Shown here: in pieces, positions 46,624 to 58,054 of the stretch
Position numbering within the stretch: the stretch's first letter is position 1
Layout of the letters: each line of letters opens with the position of its first letter
Source of the DNA: Paramacrobiotus metropolitanus
Taxonomy: Eukaryota; Tardigrada; Eutardigrada; Parachela; Macrobiotidae
Direction: 5' to 3'
Assembly (NCBI RefSeq): GCF_019649055.1
Contig: NW_026570258.1
Coordinates: 620,001-684,000, forward strand
DNA: 64,000 nucleotides
The notes under the pieces: generated by a model
What the model saw: the letters and a program-made list of their open reading frames with translations, nothing else
What the model was told of the DNA's origin: nothing
The model's database searches: none
Position numbers and translations under genes: made by a program

Positions 46624-48660
46624 TAGCATTGGAATAATTTTTGTTTTCGTATTGTCGAACGTACACTTTCTAGGTGTTTCGCAGATTAAAATAAAACAAC
46701 GCATTTTTTTATCATTTATACTCACATTCTTCAAGCATTTACTATTTACCATACTCGTACTTAATTATATACGAGTATTTAGTCCTTCAATGCGCTTTGT
46801 GTAATGCGAGTACATAATTAAGATTTAATTCGATGGTGTCTAGCCATTGTTATCCAGGTATACCGCGTGGATGTTGAATTTTATCAAGAGAATATCTGTT
46901 TCGGCAGCGCAAATATTTAATGTTAGTGGAAGAGAGAAGGGTACATATCGATCGTCTGCGTATACCTATCGATAACCACAACGCTGCCAAAATAGCCTTA
47001 TATAAATATTTGATTCGGCAAATCATGTTGATTGCGGTGGATAGGTGCTATATATACGGTACACTGCGGAATCTGCCGATGACTGAGCGGCAGTACTAAA
47101 TAATCATTGCCTCCCCGATTTTATTACTCGTTTACAATAACAGATATTTTAACATTTACCGCAAGTACCGACATAATGCTATGTGTACAAATATAGCTTG
47201 CACCGTGAACTATTCAGTATTATTTTATACTTTGTCTTACCTTTAAACATCCTAATACGAGTACTGTACTGTATGAAAATCAATGATCAGCTGATTCTTA
47301 TTTGCTACACAGGAATTCTTATTTCCTACACAGGTTCTTATTAGCCCTTGTCTACAAAATTTATGTAATATGATACAAATTTTAGTACCGCCTAAAATTA
47401 TTTCGGTATCGGCACTTCTTTAGAAATATTTTTCTGACGCATCACATACAATTTTTGGTACCAGATCTGTGATCAAATTTGCACAACTCAGGTATAACAA
47501 CCGTATTCAAAACAGACACGGTTATTTGATTTGAACGACAAATAATTCGGTTACTTAATTTGCATTGCCTCAATAAATTTTTATATAATATAGGCAGAAA
47601 CACCAAGTTTGTGGGGCGTTAATTACAATTTCGAGTACCATCATACCTTTTCGGTGCGTCCATGAATTTCCACATAGATAAAACGATTATAACCAGACAC
47701 TCCATTCCCCATTGTCTAATCAACGGGAGCGCAGTGCCTGAGCAATGGGTCGGGCGGTAAAGGTCAGCGTATGTTGGATAAACTGCGCGGCTAACCGCTA
47801 ACAAGGTGCTCTCGATGTCAGTGTTACACGGAGAAAAAATCACTTAACACGGGTTTTTGTTGACTAAACAGCGGCGAGGGCAAAATGAAAAATGTGGTAA
47901 AATGAGAAGCCACCAGCGCGTGCACACACCGTACACCTGAATGCCAGGAAGGAGCACAGGGAAGGAGACGACGGCAACGATGCCGGCTGGGAATCAGAGA
48001 GAAAGGGGAAAATTTTAAAAACAGCCTGCTCTGTGCGCGCTTGCGGCTTAACTGCACACCTGATCATACGATACGAAGTGCAGCGTGTATATTGCACACC
48101 GGCACGCTGTAAAGCCCTTATATTTTCCACCGTGGGGAAGGAATTTTCCAGGATACAAAAATGTACTGGCTTGCAGAAGCTTTGCTTAACTAATTGTTAT
48201 TCCGAAGTTATTTCCAAAAAAGGACAGTATGTATCGAATGCAAATTTCAGTTTAGATGGTTTAAGAGGCTAGGTAGTTGTAAAAAAGGGTACCCCTTATT
48301 GCAAATTATTGTTATTTAGATGGTGCAAATTTATGCACAGACGAATCTTCTCACGACTAGCTTCTAGCCACTGCACTACGAAAGCGCTACGCAAGAGTAG
48401 TGCTAGATCTTGGTTAAACATTTTCTTACACTGTGTTTTAATAGCTTTAAATTATCACACTTAAAAAGTATAATAATTCTTTCAAAGAAAAATCTGCGTT
48501 GCAAAATCTTTAATAGATGTATACGCGTACTCAGCCCTTCATTAAAAATGATTACCTCTACTGAAGATACTTTTTTATATTTATATTTTGTGCTTTTATA
48601 CGATTTCTATATTTTAGGCATATAATATCTTTCCGTTTCCAACTACAATGATTTTAATTC
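46624..48660. other. Gene-poor region with one possible extra exon
   Basis: Most of this is AT-rich and without signal. On the plus strand about 46882-47051 is open and compositionally protein-like (contains RQRKYLMLVEERR and LYKYLIRQIMLIAVDRC), ending at a possible donor GTACAC. It may be a further exon linked to the orphan gene at 46166, but I could not find a phase-consistent splice. Confidence 0.3.
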
Positions 48661-48671
48661 CTTGAAGAAAT

Positions 48672-48731
48672 CCAGCGAAATTCTCCTTTTACACAAATGA
48701 TCCAGCGAGATTCTCCTTTTACACAAATGTC
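48672..48731. repeat. 30-bp tandem duplication
   Basis: Two adjacent copies of a 30-bp unit beginning ATCCAGCGA and ending TTTTACACAAATG, differing at one base. Noncoding. Confidence 0.85.
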
Positions 48732-50841
48732 AGTAAGCGTCAATGGCTTTTACATAAAACAAATTACTTCAATTAAGTTTCTTGACGGTCCTATCCGTAA
48801 GATTGTATTAAAACGGCAAATTCGCGTTGAATTTCGATGATATTGTAATTTGTAAATGAGCTGCACCATAAATTTTGTTTAGACTCAGCAGGAAATTGTG
48901 TCTGCAGTATAACTTTACAAGCGCTTTCACCGGGTTGCAAAACACGCGGTCAATACAGGCAAAGCCAGAACTGAACGGTAGCACACAGGTAAAAGCGCCA
49001 TCAGATCGCTCCTGATGGATCGATACCGCGATTGTGGATACAGTCTGTTTTAGGATTATTAAGAGGGTTCCCTCCATGGCGCACAGAGAGAGAAAATAGC
49101 TTGTGTCACGCAGGTACACCAACTGCTTTCTCTTCTCCCGGCATCGTCAACCTGAGCGGGTTTTCTTAGAATGATTACACCGTTATTCCCTGTGAGAACG
49201 CTTGTTAATGTTATTCTGTGCTATACTGGGGACAGACGAGTGGTATACCGTGATTGGGGCAACTGCGTGGTGGCACAACGCTGCAGTATTTAAAATCCTA
49301 TTTCAAAGTCAGTACGCTTCGCGATAGGCCTGGAATACACTGCACGTGCTGATATGCTGGAAAGGGAGGAATGGCAAACACATCATTCCTGAAAATTGAA
49401 AATTAAAAATAATGACATGGTAGTGCTTTTCTGTCCCGATGCATTGGCTGGAACATGATTATCCCCTCTATAAATTTTGATGATTAGAAATGAGCCTTAA
49501 CGAAATTCCATTCGTGTCGGATCTGCGAGAACGGTGCGCTAACTAAGCTATCTATAGGTGCCATGGGGTCAGTTTCCAATAAAAGTGTGGGAAGTGAAAA
49601 AAGGCAAACCATTTGATATACAGAACTTATGGGAACGGTACAAAGACAGCAGTTAGGGACGTAGCTGCTGCCGCGAGCGGTGTGCGTTTTTGTTTGGAAA
49701 GACATGCGCCAAACAAGGTCACCTTAACCTGTGCTGCTCAAAGCTCGCTCAAGTAAATAAAAAGATGAATATTTTTGACACAGACTCAAGGTACTTCTAT
49801 ACGTGTAATGTACCTAGCTGCAGTTGGCGTTTCTCAGGACTTTTAAATGCTCCAGAATTAGTTTTCTAGAATAATAAAAAATAAGACCGAAATGATTACC
49901 TTGTCTAAATGCGTTCACTAGCGAAGTATCGTATCAAGAAGATAAATCTGTAACGAGACTTCAAGGATACCGGCGTGGCCGGTTTTTCAGACTTTGTTTA
50001 TTATTTCCTAAATTTGTCTGACATTAATTGGTTGTTTGCCAGTTTATATTTTTATGCTGAAGCTGCAAAAGGTCACCACCAGCCGCAGTGCTCCACATTA
50101 AGACACTGTGACTTTTTGAACTTTCGCGATCAAACGACAGGGCAGATTTTGCAGATCTGGGTGCAGATTTTGCTGCAGATTTTGCTGTTGTAAGAGTTTT
50201 GGGCTAATTGATTGTAGTTGGCAGTATTGACCGCACTTGTTCTTTAATCGAAAGACAACCCAAACGATTAGACGACAGGAGCCTCTGTGGCCATGGATAA
50301 TTGCAAGAAACTGTTGTACTTAATTACATCACTGTAATTTCGGCCGGTATTAGTTGATTATGCCACAGTAATTTTGCCCGAGTATCATTATCATGTCACA
50401 GTAATTTTGGCCCAGTATTTGTTGACCTTCAAAACACGTCCACTATATCGTCTCGTGAAATACGCGGCGTTGACGTAGAGAACAGGTCGCTATTCGGCTG
50501 GCAAAAGGTGGGATAAACGCGATAGATCTGGTTGACTTGTAAATATCTTCCATCTGCTGGGCGCTATTCCAAATTAATTTTAGTAAAAGGCTGACTGTCG
50601 CTAAAGAATTCCAGTGTCACCGGCTTGCATGCATACATGTTACGAAACAGTGCGAGGAAACGGTTGGGATGTCTAACGAAGAAAGGATTCAATGCAGGTA
50701 TCCAAATTTCTTATCGTTTGATTTGTCAGCAGTTTTCCCTTTGTATTATGTCAAGCAATGCACCAGTAACGTCTTAGGTCCTTTGCATGAGCAGCAGCAG
50801 CCTCGAGGAGCGGATATCCGTTCCGACTGGGCTTCCCGCCG
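48732..50841. other. Gene-poor spacer downstream of GPCR-A
   Basis: A minus-strand frame at 48808-49122 (104 codons; it has an internal ATG and the stretch MEGTLLIILKQTVS) is the only sizeable ORF. It has no recognised domain or paralogue, and I do not call it a gene. Confidence 0.35.
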
Positions 50842-52532
50842 TTAGCGTCCGTGCACGCGTAAACGGATTATCTCAAGCAGACCAGTCTGATAGTCTTTGT
50901 TCAAGGAGAAGAAAAACATCTAAAGTGGGTTAAAATTGCAAAACGGTTACTTTAAAATCGATCAAGACATGCGGACATGCGGCAGCATGTGAGTTACCAT
51001 TTTATCAGTTCGTTAATGCAAGTTTTTATGGATACCAGCATGAAACTGTGCGGTTACGGTAAGTTTCTTTACCGGTGTCATAACGTAGCCACACAAATAT
51101 ACCGTCCGCAGCCATAGCTGAAGCCCCGCCACGCTCTGTTCGTACATGGGAACGCGCAGAATACTGAGAATATTTTGGGGATGGTAGCAGGCATTGTACC
51201 ATAAGGATATGCCGCATAACAGTTTGGCCATCTTGACGCGCCGATCAAATTGTCCTTGCCGATCAGACCGCATCTATAAAAACAATTAATGGTAACTTCC
51301 AACGTTCAAGTACAAGCACGTCCAAGTACGTCTCATAAGAGGTCATTCGCATTTCATTGAGCTTAGATGCGGTTTCGGTGGAGTATCGGTGCTTAAAATG
51401 CCCTCTTTATAGACCACATCAGGCCAACTTGAAATCAGAACTATTGCTTATTGTTGGTTTGGAGCTTGATCTGAAATTTTCTGCTGTTCATTCTGCTCCA
51501 GTTGCTCCTACTCTTAAAACTTGCCTCTGTGTGCATACAGTTATCAAAAAGTGATACTAAAGCGCCTTATCTGAACATCAATAACATGCGCTTTAAAGTA
51601 CCTTCAAAATTCAAATTGTGTCGGATTCTGCAGATTGTAAGGTCCAGCTGCGCAAAGCATAATCAAAAAACAGGGAATCACAGGCTCAATTTATTGTCCT
51701 GCTCGTAAATTTGAGATAATTTTCAATAAGTACGGTAAGCACAACGCAACTGAAACGCGGGTTCCGCTTAGAGATAATTTCGCGGTTGTATTTGAAACTT
51801 TTTCAATTTCGTTATTTACCACCGTACCTGGTTATTTTGCACTCTTTGAGGAGAACAGCACTGCAGACGAATAAACATGATCAGGTAAAGTACCATCAAG
51901 AGGCCGGTAGGGAGGTACACTCCCAGCGTCCCAACGATTTTCGGATACGGTCCCACGGTGTGCAATAAGATCGCGCAGTTATTCCACGTCTTGTCCAGAC
52001 CATACGTGCCCACCACACCAAAGAGCGGCGGCGCCGTCAGCACCAACCCAAAGACCCATACAGCCGCTATCTGCGCGGCTATCGCTGTTTTCGTCACCCA
52101 TCGCCAGTACATATGGGGATACAGGGTGGCCACGAAGCGGTTGAGGGCCAGGGAGAACTGCGCCCAGTTGGTGATCATCAAAGTCGTAATAAAGGGGAAA
52201 TGGATGCCGGCACAATCACGCGGAGTAAAGAAACCGCGGTGACCGCTGTGGATGTTGAGGATATTCAAGGGAATGTGAATAGCCACGACGCTCGTTTCCA
52301 GGAGAATCTCATGCAGGATCAGTGCTCCGCAACCGGTGCGGTAGAAGCGACCACGGATGATGACCATAATTAGGAGAATGAAGAGGATCGTCCCAAGGCC
52401 GGCAATAATCATTGTTGTGCTAAACCAAACGGTTACTTCGCGTTCGTATTTTATCCAAACAGGCGGCTCGGCATTGCTGTTCCAGTTCCGGTTGGAGAAG
52501 TTACCGTTCGCGAAACTTTTACCGTCCTCCAT
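50842..52532 (-). CDS. GPCR-A: rhodopsin-like receptor, 327 aa
   Basis: Three phase-0 exons: 51828-52532 (235 codons), 51073-51273 (67), 50842-50919 (25 plus stop). Exon 1 starts at a real ATG and has an N-terminal tail with glycosylation sites (NFS), then helices 1 to 5 with short loops. Exon 2 holds the third intracellular loop, helix 6 and most of helix 7. Exon 3 gives the end of helix 7 and a short C tail (SLNKDYQTG). Helix 3 ends LALNRFVATLYP, so the usual DRY is NRF. The helix-7 NPxxY position reads TPMFF. Both changes are seen in some invertebrate orphan class A receptors and may alter basal activity. The neighbouring GPCR-B is a close tandem paralogue. Ligand unknown. Confidence 0.82.
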
Positions 52533-54736
52533 CCTGGAATAAAGCTGATCTGCTAGAACGAGGCTGTGAAAAAACGCGCGTTCTACACGTTTACAATTTA
52601 CGACAAGAGTTTTGTCATGCCGCGCTGGCTTAAGGGGTGAGCTTAGCGGTAAAAGTACAGAATCACTGGCGTGTGTTTATCCGATAATATGTGCCGGAAT
52701 GCAAATATCGTTTTAAATAATGCAACTGTAAAATTGTATAGACGAGCATGGGTGAGCGTAAATTCGATTCCGTCTGATTGGCTTGGTCATTCATCGCGAT
52801 ACAAGATGGTACCAAAGCAATGGGCCTTAGTTCTCAATTATTTACCGTTAACATTAGGTATAATTACTTTGTTTTCAAGTTTTCGCTGTTTGGGTTTATG
52901 AAGAGAATTTGCAGAAGGAGCGCTTCCGGTTGAAGAAGCTTTGATTTCTTTACATTGTAGATGCAGCTGTCTCCGGCACGTTTCAGCTGCAAGGTTTTGA
53001 GAAATTCGTAGACAGACCGATACCATATCCAGTTCTTTGTTGCGCCATGTCCGGCATGGCGCTGATCAATTAGGTCAACGACACGGCGACAGCCCGACGA
53101 CTATATGCCAATAATTACGTGCGTCAATCGACAGAACCCGAAAATCTGTTAACGGTAAATCCGTGGGCATAAGGTAACTAACGTTTGGGCTGATTAACAT
53201 TTTTGTATTCATTAATCACCTGTAAAATTTAATATGTTATATATCGGTACATACCTTTCGAAATGCGCTCGATGCAATTCTATGGAGAGATATCGGTAGG
53301 ATTACCTTCAGGCTTCAGCTGATAATTTTGGACTGCGAAAACTTTGTCCTGTCACTGTGCTTTGCTAAATGCCCGGAAGTTTTTTGTAATAGATTAAGAA
53401 TGCTGCTTCGCGGTCACACTGTATTTTCTTCAGCTTTAACTTGATCACTTACCGATGATTTCTTTTCAAGTCTTCTTAAGTTCAGTCAAGCGCCTATGGG
53501 ATACCGTTGGCTGGTGCTTCTTCTCTTGAATTCATTGTCTGGACCGCTGGAGATCAGCGCTTAGGCTTGCAAAAACCTAGCCATACATTCATGACGCTAC
53601 GTTCGTTTAACATGCTCCAAATTTACAACAGCATGTTGTTCCAGAGTAACTGCATTTATTAATAGCAACAATTCCAACTTGATATTCCATCCTTGGAATT
53701 TCATAGATCATGTTAACTCCGAATACAAGCACAGCAGCACCACTTGGCTGAGCTTTGATCCTCAAGCGAGCAACTTTATTCCCCCCCCGATTTCTTCTGC
53801 CAGGGGTACACCATGCATTGTGCCCATGATTGGCTCTCAAAATACGTTTGTGACAGCAGGCCGCAAACAGCTTACTCCCCTACTGGTAAACTTGTAATGC
53901 TTCCTTAATTTCCGCGCTCATTGAAATTATTAATTGCTGATGTAGGACAGACACCGGGAAAGGTTTTGACGTATTCTCGTCAATATTCCGCCGCTTCCGT
54001 TGCACGTTACGACTGTAATACCGTACACATTTTCCAGAAATATTTCCTTTATTCTTTGCGCTCGTACTCTTCAAAACCTCGCGAAGACTGAAGATGCAAA
54101 ACAATATGTACCAGAAACCATTCTTCCGCTCCAAGTTTGATATTTATGGGTTACAGCCACTTCAAACGACAAGAATACAAGCGCTAATTAACAACCATAA
54201 TATATAATCTGACAATTATAAAGCAAGTCACTTATGCATAAATTGCGCTGATTTGGAATATCAAACGCCTGTCAGCAATGTTTTTATGCATTACTGTATC
54301 TCCAACATGCGCCAAAACAAAAGTAGCCCGTAGCGGGGAAACCATTCGGCCATTCAGCCACCACAACTGGCGTCGACCATTCGGCCACTTCTGAAAGGTT
54401 GTACCGGCATTGACATTAATTTATCATGACGCTACAACTATGTACATTTATGCAAAAAAAACTTTTCTGGGAGCGCTTTCGCTTGACCAGTGAAAATTGA
54501 ACATACAGACTAGATTGTGGAGCCATATAAATTCGCCAACATTCATGGTTTGTACTCTTCATAGGGTCAATAAATGCCAGCGATGTACTGTAGCGATACG
54601 ATCAAGTTAGACTACAAAATTCGTGTCCGAAAACTTGAGTGCATTGCTACAGTATGACTTCCGCGTCCATAGATGAGCGGATGCAGTCGGATATCCCTTC
54701 CTCGTGGTCTTTCCGCAGTCAACGTTCACGGCAACT
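52533..54736. other. Spacer between the two tandem GPCR genes
   Basis: Should contain the GPCR-A promoter just upstream of 52532. Short minus-strand ORFs at 53607-53840 and 53880-54134 start at non-ATG codons and have no recognised motifs. A poly-C tract lies at about 53782. Confidence 0.4.
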
Positions 54737-56413
54737 TCACGCATGCGTTGAGCGCGTTATCTCCAGCAGACCATTTTGATAGTCTTTGTTCAAGGAGAAG
54801 AAAAATACCTAAAATTAGACAGGATTGCGTTGAACGAGGGACGGATGATGTAACCCTTACGCCTTGTTAGCTAGCAGTGCTGTACTGTACGGTAGGAGCC
54901 TGGGGATCCTATGTGCGATTACTAAGCGTTCTTGTCTTACCGGTGTCATAATGTATCCGCATAGATATACCGTTCGCAGCCAGAGCTGAAGTCCCGTCAC
55001 ACTTTTCTCATATATGGCAGTGTGTAATAAACCCAGGATGTTCTGTGGATAATAACAAGTATTATACCATAACGATATGCCGCACAAGAGTTTCGCCATG
55101 TTAACTCGTCGCTGAAATTGTCCTGGCCGCTCAGAATGCATCTGCAAAGGCACACACCTGAATTTATGTACATTTTTCCTTGACGAAATTTACTCGAATT
55201 CTTACGCAGTCAAAATACTGAATTTAATTTTTAATTTTGAATTCTGATGCACTGCGCTCAGATGCATTCTGGATGAAGTACATCTCCCTGCCTAAACATC
55301 AGATCTCATTAGGAATTAGGAGAACATGATTTATAATAAAACTGCAGGTGTCTTTTGCTTGTTCGTAACTCGATGTCGTGCTTCTTGACTTTATGCTGAA
55401 CAGTCTCTTACGCTTTTCCTAAACCAATCAGCGACAGTATACAATTTACCAAGCCGTAAGGGATTCTTTCTCAAATTAAGGGGCAACACGCAAAAGCCCA
55501 GATCTGTTTAACACTGGTTTTAAAAACCGCTTACAAAACTTCTTTACTGTTAGCTCATATGGCGCAAATACCCATATAATACACAAATGAGGAGCTGCTT
55601 TTTAATTTGTTTTCGTCTTATGTCCTAGTACGGAAGAAATTCTAAAGGATCAATCATACTGTAAAATATTTTGGGGCCAGGATTTTACAAATGAAGCCAG
55701 CTGTGCTACCGTACCTGATTATTTTGCACTACTTGACGCGAGAAGCACTGCAAGCGAATGAAAATTGTCAGATACAGTGCCATTAAGAGGGCCGTCGGGA
55801 GGTACACTCCCATCGTTCCACCAATTTTTGTGTACGGTCCTGCGTTGCGCATCAGGAAGGCGCAGTTATTCCACGGTTGATCTAGACCATACGTGCCATC
55901 CACACCAAAAAGCTGAGGCGCCGTCAGCAGCAGTCCCACACACCAAATAATTGCCACCTGCGCGGCCAGCGCCATTTTCGTTACCCACAGATGATATTTA
56001 TGCGGGTACAAGGTGGCCACAAAGCGGTTCAAAGCCAAGGCGAGCTGCGCCCAATTGGTAACCATCATGGTTGTGATGAAGGTAAAATGAATACCGGCAC
56101 AGTCACGCGGTGTAAAGAAACCGCGGTGACCGCTGTGGATATTGAGGATATTCAGGGGAATGTGAATGACCACCATGCTCATTTCCACGAGGACTTGATG
56201 GAGGATCAGGGCACCGCAGCCGGTGTGGTAGAAACGTCCGCGGATGATGACCAGCAGTAAGAGAATGAAGAGGATCACGCCAACGCCAGCAAGGGTAATT
56301 GTTGCGGCGAACCATGCGGTTAATGTGTAGTGATATTTGATCCAAGCTGGGATTTCTGTGCTGTTGTTACTGCTCTGGTTTAAGAAGTAGTTACGAAGGC
56401 TACGGTTCTCCAT
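54737..56413 (-). CDS. GPCR-B: rhodopsin-like receptor, 323 aa
   Basis: Same structure as GPCR-A: exons 55715-56413 (233 codons), 54941-55141 (67), 54737-54808 (23 plus stop), all phase 0. The two proteins share long identical stretches, for example LNILNIHSGHRGFFTPRDCAG in the first extracellular region and SLNKDYQ in the C tail. They differ mainly in the N-terminal tail, loops and last ten residues. Helix 3 again ends LALNRFVATLYP and helix 7 has TPVFF. Tandem duplication with full exon conservation is clear. The gene appears intact. Ligand unknown; membrane receptor coupled to G proteins by family. Confidence 0.82.
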
Positions 56414-57213
56414 ACCCGAATCGTTAAATGAGTGCTGCCGGCAAATTTGCAGGGTGAATATCTATAAGGGAATGGAAGTGCATGTAACGGCAACACAGAT
56501 TCAACTACGCCTTGAGATCCCTGTCATTTAAAAATGGTACGCGAGCGTGCGTAAACTGTACTTAGCTTGTAGTAATTCAAAGATGCATTAAGGGATTATA
56601 TGCTGCTAAAGTTATTAGTGTATGAGTTTCACCGGAAAAACTCCTTTTAGTCGCAGAAAGTAATAGAAATTTCTTAGTAATGTGTGGATCGATGGGGGAG
56701 TTCCGCCTTCCGTGATTATTGAAAGGCGGAAGCCGAGTCCGAGTTCAAGCCGTCAGCTTATGCTGGAAACTTTGTAGCCAACGTTGCCAGGGATGAGCTG
56801 ATTAACTATTTCTCTGGAACTCCCGAGTAAGATGTGTAACGAAATCTGATCAAGCCGCCTATAAGCTCACCGACACGATAACAGCCGATGGCGGGAGAAT
56901 ATGAAGGTAATTACGAGTGCGAATCGGCAGAAAACTGAACTCCAACCGCGTAAACTGATCTACATCTGCACCTTACGCCAGTTTAACTTGATTACAAATG
57001 CATTATGTAGCATCGAACTACATTATAGAAACGGTTTGTCCAGACAGTTACCAGTAGTCGTCACTTTACGAAATGGCAACGCATAAACTAATGACGCCGG
57101 CAATATGCGCATTTTGTCCTCTGGCGTAAAATTTTTCTATATACCGGTCGGTCGGTTACCTATAAAACTTATATAATATATATATCGTATACCTCTCATT
57201 TTTGCTCTCACAC
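56414..57213. other. Spacer upstream of GPCR-B
   Basis: No coding signal seen. Presumed promoter side of GPCR-B. Confidence 0.35.
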
Positions 57214-57415
57214 TATAGGGGGCAAAAGTAAACGTGTTCCACCGTTCCCCTGTACTGCTGCCGTCACCCGCCTGGAGTTTGGCGTTGTGGCTGAACATGG
57301 CGCTTATGTACCGCGCCAGATTTAACCACATGTATTGCCGTAACGTCACACTCCAGACGGGTGACGGCAGCAGTACAGGGGAACGGTGGAACGCGTTTAC
57401 TTTCGCCCCTTATAT
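57214..57415. mobile_element. MITE with 60-bp near-perfect inverted repeats
   Basis: About 200 bp. The arms share AAAGTAAACG, GTTCCACCGTTCCCCTG, TACTGCTGCCGTCACCCG and CTGGAGT in inverted orientation over about 60 bp with only about five differences. The unpaired centre is about 70 bp. The left flank is CACTATA and the right flank is TATATAA, so TATA or TA could be the target site. The arms' low divergence suggests recent activity. Confidence 0.75.
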
Positions 57416-58054
57416 AATAATCTGACGGTAACTCAGTATCGTTTGCTATATCTGTATGTGGTAATTTAGATCTTACGCCGTTGTCGTTATTCGTTAACCT
57501 TCAACTTCTTATCACGAATCCACGATCAACCGATTATGTGAGTTAACGCACGGCGGTACCTAGAGCATTAGCAAAATTCTAACGCCGCCGAATCAGACGC
57601 AGAAGCAAAAAATGGAGCGTACCCTCCCGTTTTTGTGAAGAATGTCTCTTACGAAATTCTTTGAGCAAAATCTTCTGCCATCTGACATCAAATTGTAAAG
57701 GGTTCAATGGCACATGAGTCAGTCAGTATGTACGCTAAAACCGTACGTGATTGAGATTATTTCAGTTTGAGTGTTGACAGGTTATTACCACTCGGTCAGA
57801 GCATCCACGTACAGCACTATACATTTATTTTTCCACAAGAACTAGCTGAATAACACATTCACTACATATAAGTCATTCGTACCAATTATTGCCGACTACT
57901 GCCAAGGAGAGGCAAATAACAAACACGTGATGCATGGGGGGTGGATTTTAATTCCATAAAAATCCCTGGCAAACGATTGGTCTGCCGGTACAAGGAAACA
58001 CCTAACACAGAACGCCTGCACACAGGCAGGTAATCCTCCAAACCCCCAAACAAC

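Noticed and set aside
52113-52373. Plus-strand ORFs over the GPCR exons (also 55991-56260)
   Set aside because: They mirror the conserved minus-strand coding exons of the two GPCRs and appear in both for that reason.
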